A DNA stretch of 64,000 nt from Pyrococcus furiosus DSM 3638 (GCF_000007305.1 NC_003413.1:372001-436000); one strand, 5' to 3'; shown: positions 9,267-17,826, counted from the stretch's first letter. The notes: a model not told the origin generated them from the sequence alone. Program-made: numbers and translations.

Positions 9267-9842
9267 CCTAACTATTTCCTCTACCTCTTTCTTAAGCTCT
9301 TCTAGGGAACCTTCATTCACTATTATAAAATCAGCCACTTTTTTTAATTCTGAAGTCTTGTAGAGGGACTCCTCCCACTCATCGAACTTCAGCAAATCCT
9401 CCAAAGAATTTATCCCCTTGTCTTTTTCTGCTCCCCTCAACTTTAGCCTTTCAAACCTTATCTCAGGTTTAGCCTCCACGTAAATCAAACTTCCTCCCAT
9501 CTTTTTTATTGCCTCAACTTCTCCAATTGACCTTACCCCATCAATGGCTATATTTTCACAATGTCTAAGCTTATCCACTGCAAGCCTTATTAGAATGTCT
9601 TCCCCATACTTCTCCTTAAGAAGCCTCCCCAGCTTAATCAAATTCTCCCTTGTGGGTTCCCCTTTAAAATCCACTTCTGGAACCCAGGAGTAGGGGGAAA
9701 TGTTTCCCGTGAGAATATCAACTAAGGGCTCGCTACAGCTTATTCTACAAAATCCAAGTTCCTCCAAGAACTTTGCCACTGTAGTTTTTCCAGCCGCAAT
9801 TTTTCCCGCGATTCCTATTATCAATGCTTCCACCCCCACCAT
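9252..9842 (-). CDS. P-loop nucleotide kinase-like protein (UPF0200/dephospho-CoA-kinase-like)
   Basis: A 196-aa soluble protein with Walker A GKIAAGKTT near residue 14 and the general fold of NMP/dephospho-CoA kinases, including an LRGAEKDK lid-like segment. The true archaeal dephospho-CoA kinase belongs to another family, so the substrate is unknown. The ATG at 9842 overlaps the upstream gene by 22 bases; GTG 9833 is an alternative start. Probably co-transcribed with the 266-aa gene just upstream. Confidence 0.7.
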   Translation of the reverse strand: MVGVEALIIGIAGKIAAGKTTVAKFLEELGFCRISCSEPLVDILTGNISPYSWVPEVDFKGEPTRENLIKLGRLLKEKYGEDILIRLAVDKLRHCENIAIDGVRSIGEVEAIKKMGGSLIYVEAKPEIRFERLKLRGAEKDKGINSLEDLLKFDEWEESLYKTSELKKVADFIIVNEGSLEELKKEVEEIVRSLSK

Positions 9843-10621
9843 ATGATCTTTGCCCCATCAGTGGCCTCCATAAGGCCATCTCCAACCTGCTCCACAATAT
9901 AATCTATTAGGTCTTCTTTTTGAAAAACTGCTGGTCTAGTTTCTCCAAATAAGTATTTAGTCTCAAAGTAACCTATTCCAAAGAATCTCATTGGGTTTAT
10001 TAAGATAACATCCCTCTCCACTTTACAGCATTCTTGGAACTCCGAAATTGCAATCTCAACATTTTCATTTCTTGAAATTTCTGCAACAAAACTTGAGTTT
10101 GGGAAAAACAACTCTCTTAACGGCCTATCAACGACCTTATACTTCAATTTGGGAAATGTGTATCTTATCCCATACACGCTTTGCTCCTCAAACATTAGCT
10201 CTCCAAATCCCAGGAGGGCTGGTGCATTAAACGTGAGGAAAATCAACCCTTTCTCCTTCTTTTTAATTTTGGGCCACTTCCTGGGAGGGAAGTTAAATTC
10301 TGCTTCAATAATGGGAATAAGGAAATCCAGGCCATGCTCCTCTGCAAATTTTAGGCTCTTCTTTAAAGTCTCCCTTTTTATGAGCAAGTCAAGTGTAGTA
10401 TAAACTGTCACAAGGTTAACTCCCAGTATTTCCCTCAGCTTTCCTATGACTAAACTACTTCCAATGATAACGCTTTTGTCAGTTCTATCGTGAGCTATTA
10501 TGAAAAGTTTATCCCCTTCCTTGTCATACCTTATCTCATCTATCTCAAAAGGTGAGAGTGGTAGACCATGCTCCTTTCTTATTTGTACAATCAGCTCCGC
10601 TATCTCTTCCTTTGTTATCAT
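9821..10621 (-). CDS. Conserved hypothetical protein, 266 aa
   Basis: I do not recognise this family. It is soluble, with no signal peptide or membrane helix. The N-terminal half has a KH-like feel (IIGSSLVIGKLREILG around residues 51-66, then helices), and the C-terminal half has two well-spaced cysteines (FQECCKV) and ends in a Trp/His-rich tail (IIWWGWKH). It begins at an ATG at 10621 after GAGGTG, overlaps the kinase-like gene by 22 bases and lies 9 bases after the TauE gene, so the three probably form one transcript. Confidence 0.6.
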   Translation of the reverse strand: MITKEEIAELIVQIRKEHGLPLSPFEIDEIRYDKEGDKLFIIAHDRTDKSVIIGSSLVIGKLREILGVNLVTVYTTLDLLIKRETLKKSLKFAEEHGLDFLIPIIEAEFNFPPRKWPKIKKKEKGLIFLTFNAPALLGFGELMFEEQSVYGIRYTFPKLKYKVVDRPLRELFFPNSSFVAEISRNENVEIAISEFQECCKVERDVILINPMRFFGIGYFETKYLFGETRPAVFQKEDLIDYIVEQVGDGLMEATDGAKIIWWGWKH

Positions 10622-10630
10622 TTCACCACC

Positions 10631-11386
10631 TCACGGTATTGGAAATCCAAGGCCTTTCAGTATCATCCTAACGGCCAATATCGCCATAACAACTGAAAAC
10701 ATCCCCTTAAGACTTTTAGCTCTTGTCTTCTTGGCTAATCTAGCTCCAATTTGAGCTCCTATAATAAGCCCAGGAACAAGGAATGGGAGCCAAATAAGCT
10801 GAACATTTCCTAGCATGTAATGCTTTATTGCCCCGCTCAGGGAAGTGAACACTATTGCAAAGCTTGAGGTTGCTACGGCGTAGTGGATGGGCATTCCAAG
10901 CCAGGTTAGAAATGGAACGTTTATTATTCCTCCCCCTACTCCCAGGAGGCCGCTTGCAATTCCTGAGAAAAATCCCCCAACGGGGATTAATTTTTCATTA
11001 AGCTTAATATCTTCCAACTTAACTTCACTCGGCTCTACTGGCTTTTTCCTGTACACCCTATATGCTACAAAAATCAAGGTTATACCGAAAATTACTTTGA
11101 GTTGATTCGATGGGAGAAAGGATGTCATCCAAGCTCCAATGTAGGCCCCAATTATTGCCGTACTCGCTAAAAGTATCCCCGCCCTATAGTGGATCCTTCG
11201 CTGTCTGGAGTATGCTATAGAGGAGCTGAGAGAGGTAAATACTATGCTTGCGCTTGAGGTTCCTATGGCACTGTGTATTTCAACTCCTAAAATGTTAAGG
11301 GTTGGGACTATTAGAAAGCCTCCACCAAGGCCAAACATAGCTGCAAGTATTCCTACAACTATTCCAACGAAAAAGAGAAATATCAT
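10631..11386 (-). CDS. TauE/SafE-family permease
   Basis: Membrane protein of 251 aa with about eight helices and the internal duplication of this family: GLGGGFLIVPTL (residues 20-31) is repeated as GVGGGIINVPFL, and TSSASIVFTSLSSSI as TSSFAIVFTSLSGAI. The family exports or imports sulfonates, sulfite or other small anions; the substrate here cannot be read from sequence. It lies 11 bases downstream of the M42 peptidase gene on the same strand. Confidence 0.85.
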   Translation of the reverse strand: MIFLFFVGIVVGILAAMFGLGGGFLIVPTLNILGVEIHSAIGTSSASIVFTSLSSSIAYSRQRRIHYRAGILLASTAIIGAYIGAWMTSFLPSNQLKVIFGITLIFVAYRVYRKKPVEPSEVKLEDIKLNEKLIPVGGFFSGIASGLLGVGGGIINVPFLTWLGMPIHYAVATSSFAIVFTSLSGAIKHYMLGNVQLIWLPFLVPGLIIGAQIGARLAKKTRAKSLKGMFSVVMAILAVRMILKGLGFPIP

Positions 11387-11397
11387 TGCCTTCCCTC

Positions 11398-12396
11398 CTA
11401 GATCTCAAATGTTATTGCTTCTATTAAAGCAATTAGTGCCTCTAAATCTTTTACATTTAGCATCTCAACTTCACTGTGGAGATACTTCATTGGAACGCTC
11501 AAAGCCAAGACCTTGGACTTGTGCTGGAATACTGAAGCATCCGTTCCCCCACCTGTAACCCCTATCTGAATTGGAATGTTATTTTTCTCCGCGATTTCCC
11601 ATACTTTCCTGGCCAAATCTCTTGAATAAATTGCTGAGTTGTCCACAGCCCTAATCACAGCCCCTCCTCCAAGTCTAACGTCTCCAGTCAGCTCAGAGCA
11701 ACATGCAAAAGAGTCTATGGCAAATGCATATTCAGGGGAATACTTCTCTGCCAAAAACTTAGCCCCTTTCAAGCCTATCTCCTCTTGGACTGTGAATGCA
11801 AAGATGAACTTCCCACTTAACTCGTGGTCAACTAAATTCCTTATAGCTTGAACTAAAGCCACAACACCAAATCTGTCGTCTAAGCTTCTTGTGCTAACTA
11901 TCTTGTTGTTCAAAACCGAGAAGTGTTTCTTAAATACGGCATAGTCAAGTGGCTTAACTCCCAGGGAGAGCGCCTCCTCTTTGCTTTCAGCTCCAATGTC
12001 TATTGTAAGCTGGTACCATGGGACTACATCTTTCACTCCTTTCACGTTGAGGTGTGGGGGAAGAGCTCCAATAACTCCATCTAATTTTCCATTTTCCGTT
12101 ATAACATCAACGTGCCTCCCGTATAAAAGCCTGTCGTCAATCCCTCCGACTTTTCTAAATCTCAACTTTCCATCCTGGGTAATTCCAGTAATTAAAAGGC
12201 CAATCTCATCCATGTGGGCCATGAAAACCGCCTTTACTTCTCCCTCTCCAAGCTCCACAATTAGATTCCCGATTTCGTCAACTTTATAATCGGCATAGTC
12301 TTTTATCCATTCAATAATTTTCTCTCTAACTCTTTCCTCATACCCTGAAATCCCTGGGACTTGGGTTATCTCCTTTAGCATTTCAATTAGCTTCAT
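11398..12396 (-). CDS. M42-family metallo-aminopeptidase (TET type)
   Basis: Cytoplasmic di-metal aminopeptidase of 332 aa, in a family known to form dodecameric TET particles that trim peptides after the proteasome. Metal and catalytic residues are all present: His61 (AHMDEIG), Asp173 (SLDDRFG), catalytic Glu205 and ligand Glu206 (VQEEIG), Asp228 (AIDSF) and His307 (LHSEVEML). It has been annotated as endoglucanase in related genomes, which is a misnomer. The start at 12396 follows a GGGGGAGAAAG ribosome binding site. Confidence 0.92.
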   Translation of the reverse strand: MKLIEMLKEITQVPGISGYEERVREKIIEWIKDYADYKVDEIGNLIVELGEGEVKAVFMAHMDEIGLLITGITQDGKLRFRKVGGIDDRLLYGRHVDVITENGKLDGVIGALPPHLNVKGVKDVVPWYQLTIDIGAESKEEALSLGVKPLDYAVFKKHFSVLNNKIVSTRSLDDRFGVVALVQAIRNLVDHELSGKFIFAFTVQEEIGLKGAKFLAEKYSPEYAFAIDSFACCSELTGDVRLGGGAVIRAVDNSAIYSRDLARKVWEIAEKNNIPIQIGVTGGGTDASVFQHKSKVLALSVPMKYLHSEVEMLNVKDLEALIALIEAITFEI

Positions 12397-12409
12397 CTTT
12401 CTCCCCCTC

Positions 12410-13411
12410 CTAAAGCATCTTTACACTTTCAATTGGCCTTATTTTTAACACTTCCTTATTTACTAAATCTTCGGGAACTATTCCTCTGAATATTGAGATG
12501 AGGTTTTCAACTGCCCTAAACCCTACATCTTCCTGGGCCTCTACAGCAAGCCCAGCATAGTGGGGAGTTAAAACAGTCTCCCACTCATACTTAAAGAGCT
12601 CATGCTCTCTAACAGGCTCATTCTCAAACACATCTGTTGCATAACCCTTCAATTTTCCTTGTTTTATGGCCTCCGTTATGGCCCTTTCATCAACCAACGC
12701 TCCCCTTCCAATGTTTACTAGGTATTTTCCTTCGAGCTTTTTCACACGTTCTTCGTTTATTATATGGTAGGTATCCTTCGTTAATGGGAGTGCAAGTATT
12801 ACGATATCGCTCTTCTCCAACAATTCATCTATGTCCATGTAGGTAGCGTGAAGTTCACTTTCAACATCCACCTTCCTATGCCTTGACCAGTAGTAGAGTT
12901 CCACTCCGAAGGGAATTAGCCTTCTTGCAATTGCCTTCCCTATCGCTCCCATGCCAAGGATGCCAACCTTCTTTCCATACAAGCTTTCAATACCCTTAAA
13001 GCCAGTCCATATCTTCACATGACTCTCCCATTCTCCCCTTCTAATCAATTTATCAGCATAGTGGATTTTTCTCATTAGATTTATCAATAAACCAACTGCA
13101 AACTCAGCCACGGCTTCGCTTAACAGTCCCGAAACTTTTGTAACGTAAATCCCTTTTCTCGTGGCCTCTTCAACGTCAATATGATCATAACCAGCGGAAT
13201 GACAACTTATAACCTTTAGTCTCTCAGCCTTTTCGAGAACATCTTTAGTTATCTTAGTAACGGGAGAAACTATAATCCCATCGAACTCGTGGATTTTATT
13301 CTTGAGCTCTTCCTCTGATGGATATGGAATAACCTCTACCTCGGCATACTTCTCAAGCTCTTCAAGCGCCTCCCTTTTCATTTTTAGAAGAACTCCAACT
13401 TTGGGTCTCAT
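12410..13411 (-). CDS. D-isomer-specific 2-hydroxyacid dehydrogenase
   Basis: NAD(P)-dependent dehydrogenase of 333 aa. The Rossmann motif is G153-M-G155-A-I-G158, and the catalytic triad is Arg236 (NIGRGALVD), Glu265 (DVFENEP) and His284 (LTPHYAG). The substrate (glyoxylate, hydroxypyruvate, phosphoglycerate or lactate) is not decided by these motifs. It stands 13 bases upstream of the M42 gene and starts the minus-strand run down to the kinase-like gene. A GGTGGTAAA ribosome binding site precedes ATG 13411. Confidence 0.88.
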   Translation of the reverse strand: MRPKVGVLLKMKREALEELEKYAEVEVIPYPSEEELKNKIHEFDGIIVSPVTKITKDVLEKAERLKVISCHSAGYDHIDVEEATRKGIYVTKVSGLLSEAVAEFAVGLLINLMRKIHYADKLIRRGEWESHVKIWTGFKGIESLYGKKVGILGMGAIGKAIARRLIPFGVELYYWSRHRKVDVESELHATYMDIDELLEKSDIVILALPLTKDTYHIINEERVKKLEGKYLVNIGRGALVDERAITEAIKQGKLKGYATDVFENEPVREHELFKYEWETVLTPHYAGLAVEAQEDVGFRAVENLISIFRGIVPEDLVNKEVLKIRPIESVKML

Positions 13412-13488
13412 TTTACCACCATGTAGATGATCATCGAAAGGGGGTATAATAGTTTTTCTGAATGTTTGACAAATAAAATAGCAGAATG

Positions 13489-13610
13489 TTTTTATATTAA
13501 ATGGACAGTTTGAGTAATTGATGCCTTATGATAGGCAGGAGTGATCGTTTTTGGATGTTCTAGTCTTATTCTCCTGATTTGTCTAACAAACCTTCTAGGA
13601 GGTGAAAGTT
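13489..13610 (+). promoter_or_regulatory. Promoter and long structured leader of the SNF transporter gene
   Basis: A TATA element (TTTTTATATTAAA, about 13489-13501) implies a start near 13525 and a leader of roughly 85 bases, long for this genome. The leader holds two inverted repeats: TGCCT/AGGCA (13522-13537), and a nested one where CTCCT (13571-13575) pairs with AGGAG (13597-13601) around TTTGT/ACAAA. The second would cover the ribosome binding site. A 7-codon frame, ATG 13521 to TGA 13544, lies in the same region. Confidence 0.45.
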
Positions 13611-14894
13611 TTGGCAAGGGAAACTTGGGGGAGTAGAGTAGGTTTTGTTGCAGCTGCAATAGGAAGTGCTGTGGGACTTGGAAACATCTGGATGTTTCCA
13701 ATGAGGGCAGGACTCTATGGAGGAGCTGCATTTCTCATCCCATATTTAGTTCTATTGTTTGCCGTGGGAGTAGTTGCCCTTACGGTAGAGTGGACGCTTG
13801 GAAGAGCAACAAAGGGCGGGCCAATTGAGGCGTTTGAAAAGACATTACCAGGTGGAAAATATCTAGGGATTCTGGTGAACGTAACTATCCTCATGATATT
13901 CGCCTTTTATTCCTTGGTGCTCGGATGGGTGATCAGATACTTCATAGCTTCACTAAGCGGTGAGCTAACAAGGATAGAACCAGATAAGTTCTTTAACGCC
14001 CTCGCCTTTAGCAGGGAGGCCCTCCTGTGGCTATTCGTAGTTATTGCATTAACAATAGCAATAGTAGCTATGGGTGTTCAGAGAGGAATCGAGAGGGCAA
14101 ACAAGATCATGATGCCTCTTCTCTTCGTTCTCCTAATCGTGTTGGCAGTTAGGAGCGTTACACTACCAAACGCATACGAGGGCTTGAAGTTCTACCTACT
14201 ACCAGATCTGAGCAAAATAGCAAGTGGAAAAACATGGATGATAGCACTCTCTCAGATGTTCTTCTCCCTAAGTGTTTTAGGGAATACAATGGTTGTTTAT
14301 GGAAGCTATCTTAGAGAGGAGGACGACATACCGTTATCAGCAATCGCCACTGCATTCGGTGATACTGCAGTAGCGGTCACTGCTGGATTTATAGTCTTTC
14401 CAGCAGTCTTCTCATTTGGCCTTGAGCCCACAGCTGGCCCAGGGCTAGTGTTTGTAACCCTGCCAATGGTGTTCCAAAAAATGCCAGGAGGAATGATCTT
14501 CAGTGCATTGTTCTTCCTCTTGCTAATATTTGCAGGACTTTCTTCAACTGTTTCGATGCTTGAAGTTTATGTTGATTCTGCAATAACAAAGCTCAAAATC
14601 AGCAGAAAAAATGCCTCAGTGCTTTTAGGCTTGCTAACTTTCCTGGTGGGAGCACCTTCCGCACTTTATCCTGCCTACTTTGATTGGCTCATCAACATTT
14701 CAACCGTATACGTAGGTCCCCTAGGAGCATTAATAGCAGCTCTTGCCCTCATAAAGCTGGGAGTTGATAGAGCATATGAAGAACTCCAAAAAGGTGCCCT
14801 TATTAAAGTGCCAGAGCTCTGGAAGCCCTGGGTTAAGTTCCTATATCCAATAGTGATAGTGGTAATATACATCTCCCAATTCCTACTGGGGTGA
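13611..14894 (+). CDS. Sodium-dependent SNF-family (LeuT-like) transporter
   Basis: Sodium-coupled amino-acid-type transporter, 427 aa with 11-12 membrane helices. The first helix has the family motif AIGSAVGLGNIWMFP with the unwound Gly-Leu-Gly substrate/sodium site. I place the start at TTG 13611 because GGAGGTGA (13598-13605) then sits five bases upstream; GTG 13602 lies inside that ribosome binding site and is unlikely. Immediately downstream is a 30-codon hydrophobic gene that resembles the MetS small subunit of bacterial SNF transporters. The substrate is unknown. Confidence 0.9.
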   Translation: MARETWGSRVGFVAAAIGSAVGLGNIWMFPMRAGLYGGAAFLIPYLVLLFAVGVVALTVEWTLGRATKGGPIEAFEKTLPGGKYLGILVNVTILMIFAFYSLVLGWVIRYFIASLSGELTRIEPDKFFNALAFSREALLWLFVVIALTIAIVAMGVQRGIERANKIMMPLLFVLLIVLAVRSVTLPNAYEGLKFYLLPDLSKIASGKTWMIALSQMFFSLSVLGNTMVVYGSYLREEDDIPLSAIATAFGDTAVAVTAGFIVFPAVFSFGLEPTAGPGLVFVTLPMVFQKMPGGMIFSALFFLLLIFAGLSSTVSMLEVYVDSAITKLKISRKNASVLLGLLTFLVGAPSALYPAYFDWLINISTVYVGPLGALIAALALIKLGVDRAYEELQKGALIKVPELWKPWVKFLYPIVIVVIYISQFLLG

Positions 14895-14900
14895 GGAAAG

Positions 14901-14993
14901 TTGGATGTGGTTTACATAGCAGCCTTGATAGTAATCGTAATAGTCTATGGGCCTCTCTTGTGGGCTCTCTACAAGCTCTCAAAGGCTTCTTAA
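14901..14993 (+). CDS. MetS-like small subunit of the SNF transporter (30 aa)
   Basis: Unlisted small gene. TTG 14901 follows GGTGAGG, six bases after the SNF stop. It encodes one hydrophobic helix (VYIAALIVIVIVYGPLLWAL) and a short basic tail ending in KLSKAS, then TAA. Bacterial SNF transporters such as MetP carry a one-helix partner (MetS) of similar length, position and layout: short lead, helix with a Gly/Pro kink, basic cytoplasmic end. The resemblance is by eye; GTG 14907 is an alternative start. Confidence 0.6.
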   Translation: MDVVYIAALIVIVIVYGPLLWALYKLSKAS

Positions 14994-15044
14994 TTTTCCT
15001 AAAACTTATTTAATTATTTTGCTGAGTTTCTAGTGGTGGATAAC

Positions 15045-15554
15045 ATGGGTGTTGAAGAGCACAAGAAGGAAGCACCAAAAACTTTCAAGTTTGGAGTTAT
15101 AACGGTGAGCGATAAAGGGGCAAAGGGAGAAAGAGAAGACAAAAGCGGTCCACTCATAATAGAGGAACTCTCTAAGCTGGGGGAACACGTTTACTACAAA
15201 ATAGTACCAGATGATAAGATCGAAGTATTAATAGCTCTTTTTGAGGCAATAAAGAGTGGAGCAGATGTAGTTGTAACTACGGGTGGAACTGGAATAACAA
15301 GGAGGGACATAACGATAGAGTCCATAAAGCCCCTCTTTGATAAGGAGCTGAGCTTTGGAGAGGTTTTTAGGGCCAAGAGTTATGAAGAAGTTGGGTATGC
15401 AACAGTTTTAACAAGAGCCACTGCAGGAATTATAAGAGGACAAGAAAGGATAGTCGTCGTGTTTTCCCTTCCTGGGAGCGTTAATGCCGTAAAAACTGGA
15501 CTGGAAATAATAAAAAGTGAGGTCTTCCATATCCTAAAACATGCAAGAGAATGA
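15045..15554 (+). CDS. moaB: MoaB/Mog-type molybdopterin (tungstopterin) biosynthesis protein
   Basis: 169-aa protein of the MoaB/Mog family, which adenylates molybdopterin before metal insertion; in this organism the cofactor would mostly carry tungsten. Seen: FGVITVSDKGA at the N-terminus and the diagnostic TTGGTGITRRDITIES loop, and LPGSVNAVK near the end. Start ATG 15045 follows GGTGG at 15034-15038 and fits family length better than the upstream GTGs. A TATA-like TTATTTAATTA lies at 15006-15016. Confidence 0.92.
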   Translation: MGVEEHKKEAPKTFKFGVITVSDKGAKGEREDKSGPLIIEELSKLGEHVYYKIVPDDKIEVLIALFEAIKSGADVVVTTGGTGITRRDITIESIKPLFDKELSFGEVFRAKSYEEVGYATVLTRATAGIIRGQERIVVVFSLPGSVNAVKTGLEIIKSEVFHILKHARE

Positions 15555-15560
15555 AAAAGG

Positions 15561-15586
15561 CATAAAAACAATTAGGCTTTCCTAAT
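15561..15586 (+). promoter_or_regulatory. TATA box followed by a perfect palindrome: candidate metal-dependent operator
   Basis: CATAAAAAC (15561-15569) is a plausible TATA element. It is followed at once by ATTAGG-CTTT-CCTAAT (15571-15586), a 6-bp perfect inverted repeat placed between TATA and the expected start near 15590, where a bound repressor would block initiation. The half-site TTAGG resembles DtxR/MntR-type operators. The downstream gene encodes a metal-binding protein. An intrinsic terminator for moaB is the alternative, but no T-run follows. Confidence 0.5.
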
Positions 15587-15602
15587 TTAAAGGGGAAGAA
15601 AA

Positions 15603-16580
15603 ATGAGAAAAGCAGTAGTTCTCCTAATAGCGATTACTTTATTCGTTAGGCCGGTTATATCTCAAGAAAGAGAAAAACCACTCGTTGTAACTAGCCTTCC
15701 TCCAGTTGCTTCAATAATAAAAGAGGCGCTAGGAGACAGTGTAGAAGTCGTTTATCTAGTCCCTCCCGGCGTTGAGCCCCACCAATACCAGCTCTCCCCA
15801 GAGCAGATAGCACTGCTGAAGAATGCCGATGTAATAGTAACCACAGGTCATCTGCCAGCAGAGAATAAAATAATCGAGCTAAAGAGCGAAGGAAGCATAG
15901 AGGGAATTGTCTTAGAGCCTAAAGATTACTCAGAATATGGGTTCAAATACCTACCAGAGAGGTGGTATGAGGGAAAGAATAACCCTCACGGAACATGGCT
16001 TGATCCAATGAACGCTCTAGCAATAGCTAAGGCAACTGCCGTTGCACTGTCCCAACTATATCCAGAGAAAGACCAAGAATTTTCTAAAGCATTTGAAAGA
16101 TTTGAGGAAAAGGTAACAACAATAATAAAGGCATATTCTTCCATAGCAAAGGATAAAAAGGCCATAATAGAACTTCCATCTCAACAATATGCCCTTGAAT
16201 GGTTGGGAATTGAGGTTATTAGCTCTATAAAGCCCGAAGCAGAAGGTCCAGCGAAATCCATAGATGAGCTCTCCACATTAAGGCCAGATATAATTGTTTA
16301 TGATGAGAATACGCCAGACGTGTTAAAAAATGCAGCCTATGAACTCTCAAACAGGCTAGGAGTTCCCCTGGCGAACATAACTGTGCTGTGGACGGATAAG
16401 AATTACACCGAAGTTCTAATCCAAAATTCAAAGTCAGTAATAGGTGCCCTAAAGGAAGAAAAGAAAGTTGTCGTTAAAGAAGGTAACGAGAAAGTCCAGT
16501 ACATAGCTATTTCTCTCTTAACGGGCCTAATAGTTGGAGTCTCCATAGGGGTTGTCATCAGGAAGTGTCCAGTGTTCTGA
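15603..16580 (+). CDS. Zinc/manganese-binding lipoprotein-like protein of ZnuA family, membrane-anchored
   Basis: Extracytoplasmic metal-binding component of an ABC importer (325 aa): signal peptide at residues 1-20, then a ZnuA-type fold with likely ligands His60 (GVEPHQY), His83 (TTGHL) and His129 (NPHGTWLDP). A C-terminal membrane helix (about 300-320) anchors it in place of a lipid. No ABC ATPase or permease gene adjoins it, so it must work with a transporter encoded elsewhere. The ATG has an AGGGGAAG ribosome binding site, preceded by a palindromic operator candidate. Confidence 0.85.
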   Translation: MRKAVVLLIAITLFVRPVISQEREKPLVVTSLPPVASIIKEALGDSVEVVYLVPPGVEPHQYQLSPEQIALLKNADVIVTTGHLPAENKIIELKSEGSIEGIVLEPKDYSEYGFKYLPERWYEGKNNPHGTWLDPMNALAIAKATAVALSQLYPEKDQEFSKAFERFEEKVTTIIKAYSSIAKDKKAIIELPSQQYALEWLGIEVISSIKPEAEGPAKSIDELSTLRPDIIVYDENTPDVLKNAAYELSNRLGVPLANITVLWTDKNYTEVLIQNSKSVIGALKEEKKVVVKEGNEKVQYIAISLLTGLIVGVSIGVVIRKCPVF

Positions 16581-16628
16581 GGTAGATTTATATTCTCCCT
16601 TCCCAACTTTTATCCTTGGGATGAAAAG

Positions 16629-17822
16629 ATGGAAATTGGAGTGGTAGGAAAACCAAATGTAGGGAAATCAACATTCTTCTCAGCCGCCACCTTGGTTGAT
16701 GTGGAGATAGCAAATTACCCCTTTACCACGATAAACGCAAACGTTGGAGTTACCTACGCGATAACCGAACATCCATGTAAGGAGCTTGGCTGCACGCCAA
16801 ATCCTCAAAACTATGAGTATAGAGAGGGATTAGCTTTAATTCCAGTGAAAATGATTGACGTCGCTGGTCTAGTCCCAGGAGCTCACGAAGGGAGGGGGCT
16901 TGGCAACAAGTTCTTAGATGACTTAAGAATGGCCTCTGCCCTAATTCACGTTATAGATGCCACGGGGAAAACAGATGAAGAGGGCAGGCCCACAGATTTT
17001 CATGATCCAGTGGAAGACATAGAATTCCTAGAAAGGGAGATTGATTACTGGATCTATGGAATACTAAAGAAGGGGTGGGAGAAGTTTGCAAAGAGAATAA
17101 AGCTTCAGAAAATGAAAATTGAAACCGCGATAGCGGAGCACTTAAGCGGAATTGGAGTTACTGAGAATGATGTGTGGGAGGCTATGCATAGGCTTGGCCT
17201 TCCAGATGATCCTACCGCTTGGAGTGACGAGGACTTGCTGAGCTTTGCCTCGGAGATTAGGAAGATAAACAAGCCAATGATAATAGCGGCAAATAAGGCA
17301 GATGCAGCTAGTGATGAGGATATAAAGAGATTAAAGAGAGAAGGAGAAAAGAGAGGATACATTGTAGTCCCCACCTCAGCCGCCGCTGAACTAACCCTTA
17401 GAAAAGCGGCAAAGGCTGGGTTTATTGAATACATCCCAGGATCTAGTGATTTTAAAATACTCAAAGAAATGAGTGAAAAGCAGAAAAAGGCCTTAATGTT
17501 AATCAAGGAGAGAGTTTTAGATAGGTTTGGCTCAACTGGAGTTCAAGAGGTAATAAATAAGGCAGTATTTGAGCTCCTAAAGCTGATTCCAGTGTATCCG
17601 GTGCAGGATGAGAATAAGCTAACGGATCAATTTGGAAATGTCCTTCCACATGTGTTTCTAATGAAAAAGGGCTCAACTCCCAGGGATCTAGCATTTAAAG
17701 TTCACACCGATCTTGGTAAGGGATTCCTCTATGCAATAAACGCTAAAACAAAAAGAAGAGTTGGAGAAGACTACGAGCTTCAATTCAACGATATAATAAA
17801 GATTGTTGCAGTTACCAAGTGA
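16629..17822 (+). CDS. YchF/Ygr210-type OBG-family GTPase
   Basis: Translation-associated P-loop protein of 397 aa. G1 is GKPNVGKST (residues 7-15), G3 is DVAGLVPGAHEGRGLG and G4 is NKAD. A helical insertion lies at about 120-190 and a TGS domain at the C-terminus (about 315-397). The family binds ribosomes, and some members hydrolyse ATP. Start ATG 16629 follows GGGATGAAAAG; a TATA-like ATTTATATTC lies at about 16586-16595. It is followed by a T-run terminator. Confidence 0.92.
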   Translation: MEIGVVGKPNVGKSTFFSAATLVDVEIANYPFTTINANVGVTYAITEHPCKELGCTPNPQNYEYREGLALIPVKMIDVAGLVPGAHEGRGLGNKFLDDLRMASALIHVIDATGKTDEEGRPTDFHDPVEDIEFLEREIDYWIYGILKKGWEKFAKRIKLQKMKIETAIAEHLSGIGVTENDVWEAMHRLGLPDDPTAWSDEDLLSFASEIRKINKPMIIAANKADAASDEDIKRLKREGEKRGYIVVPTSAAAELTLRKAAKAGFIEYIPGSSDFKILKEMSEKQKKALMLIKERVLDRFGSTGVQEVINKAVFELLKLIPVYPVQDENKLTDQFGNVLPHVFLMKKGSTPRDLAFKVHTDLGKGFLYAINAKTKRRVGEDYELQFNDIIKIVAVTK

Positions 17823-17826
17823 CCTC

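Noticed and set aside
13602-13610. GTG start for the SNF transporter giving 430 aa
   Set aside because: The GTG is part of the GGAGGTGA ribosome binding site; TTG 13611 has proper spacing and matches where the family starts.
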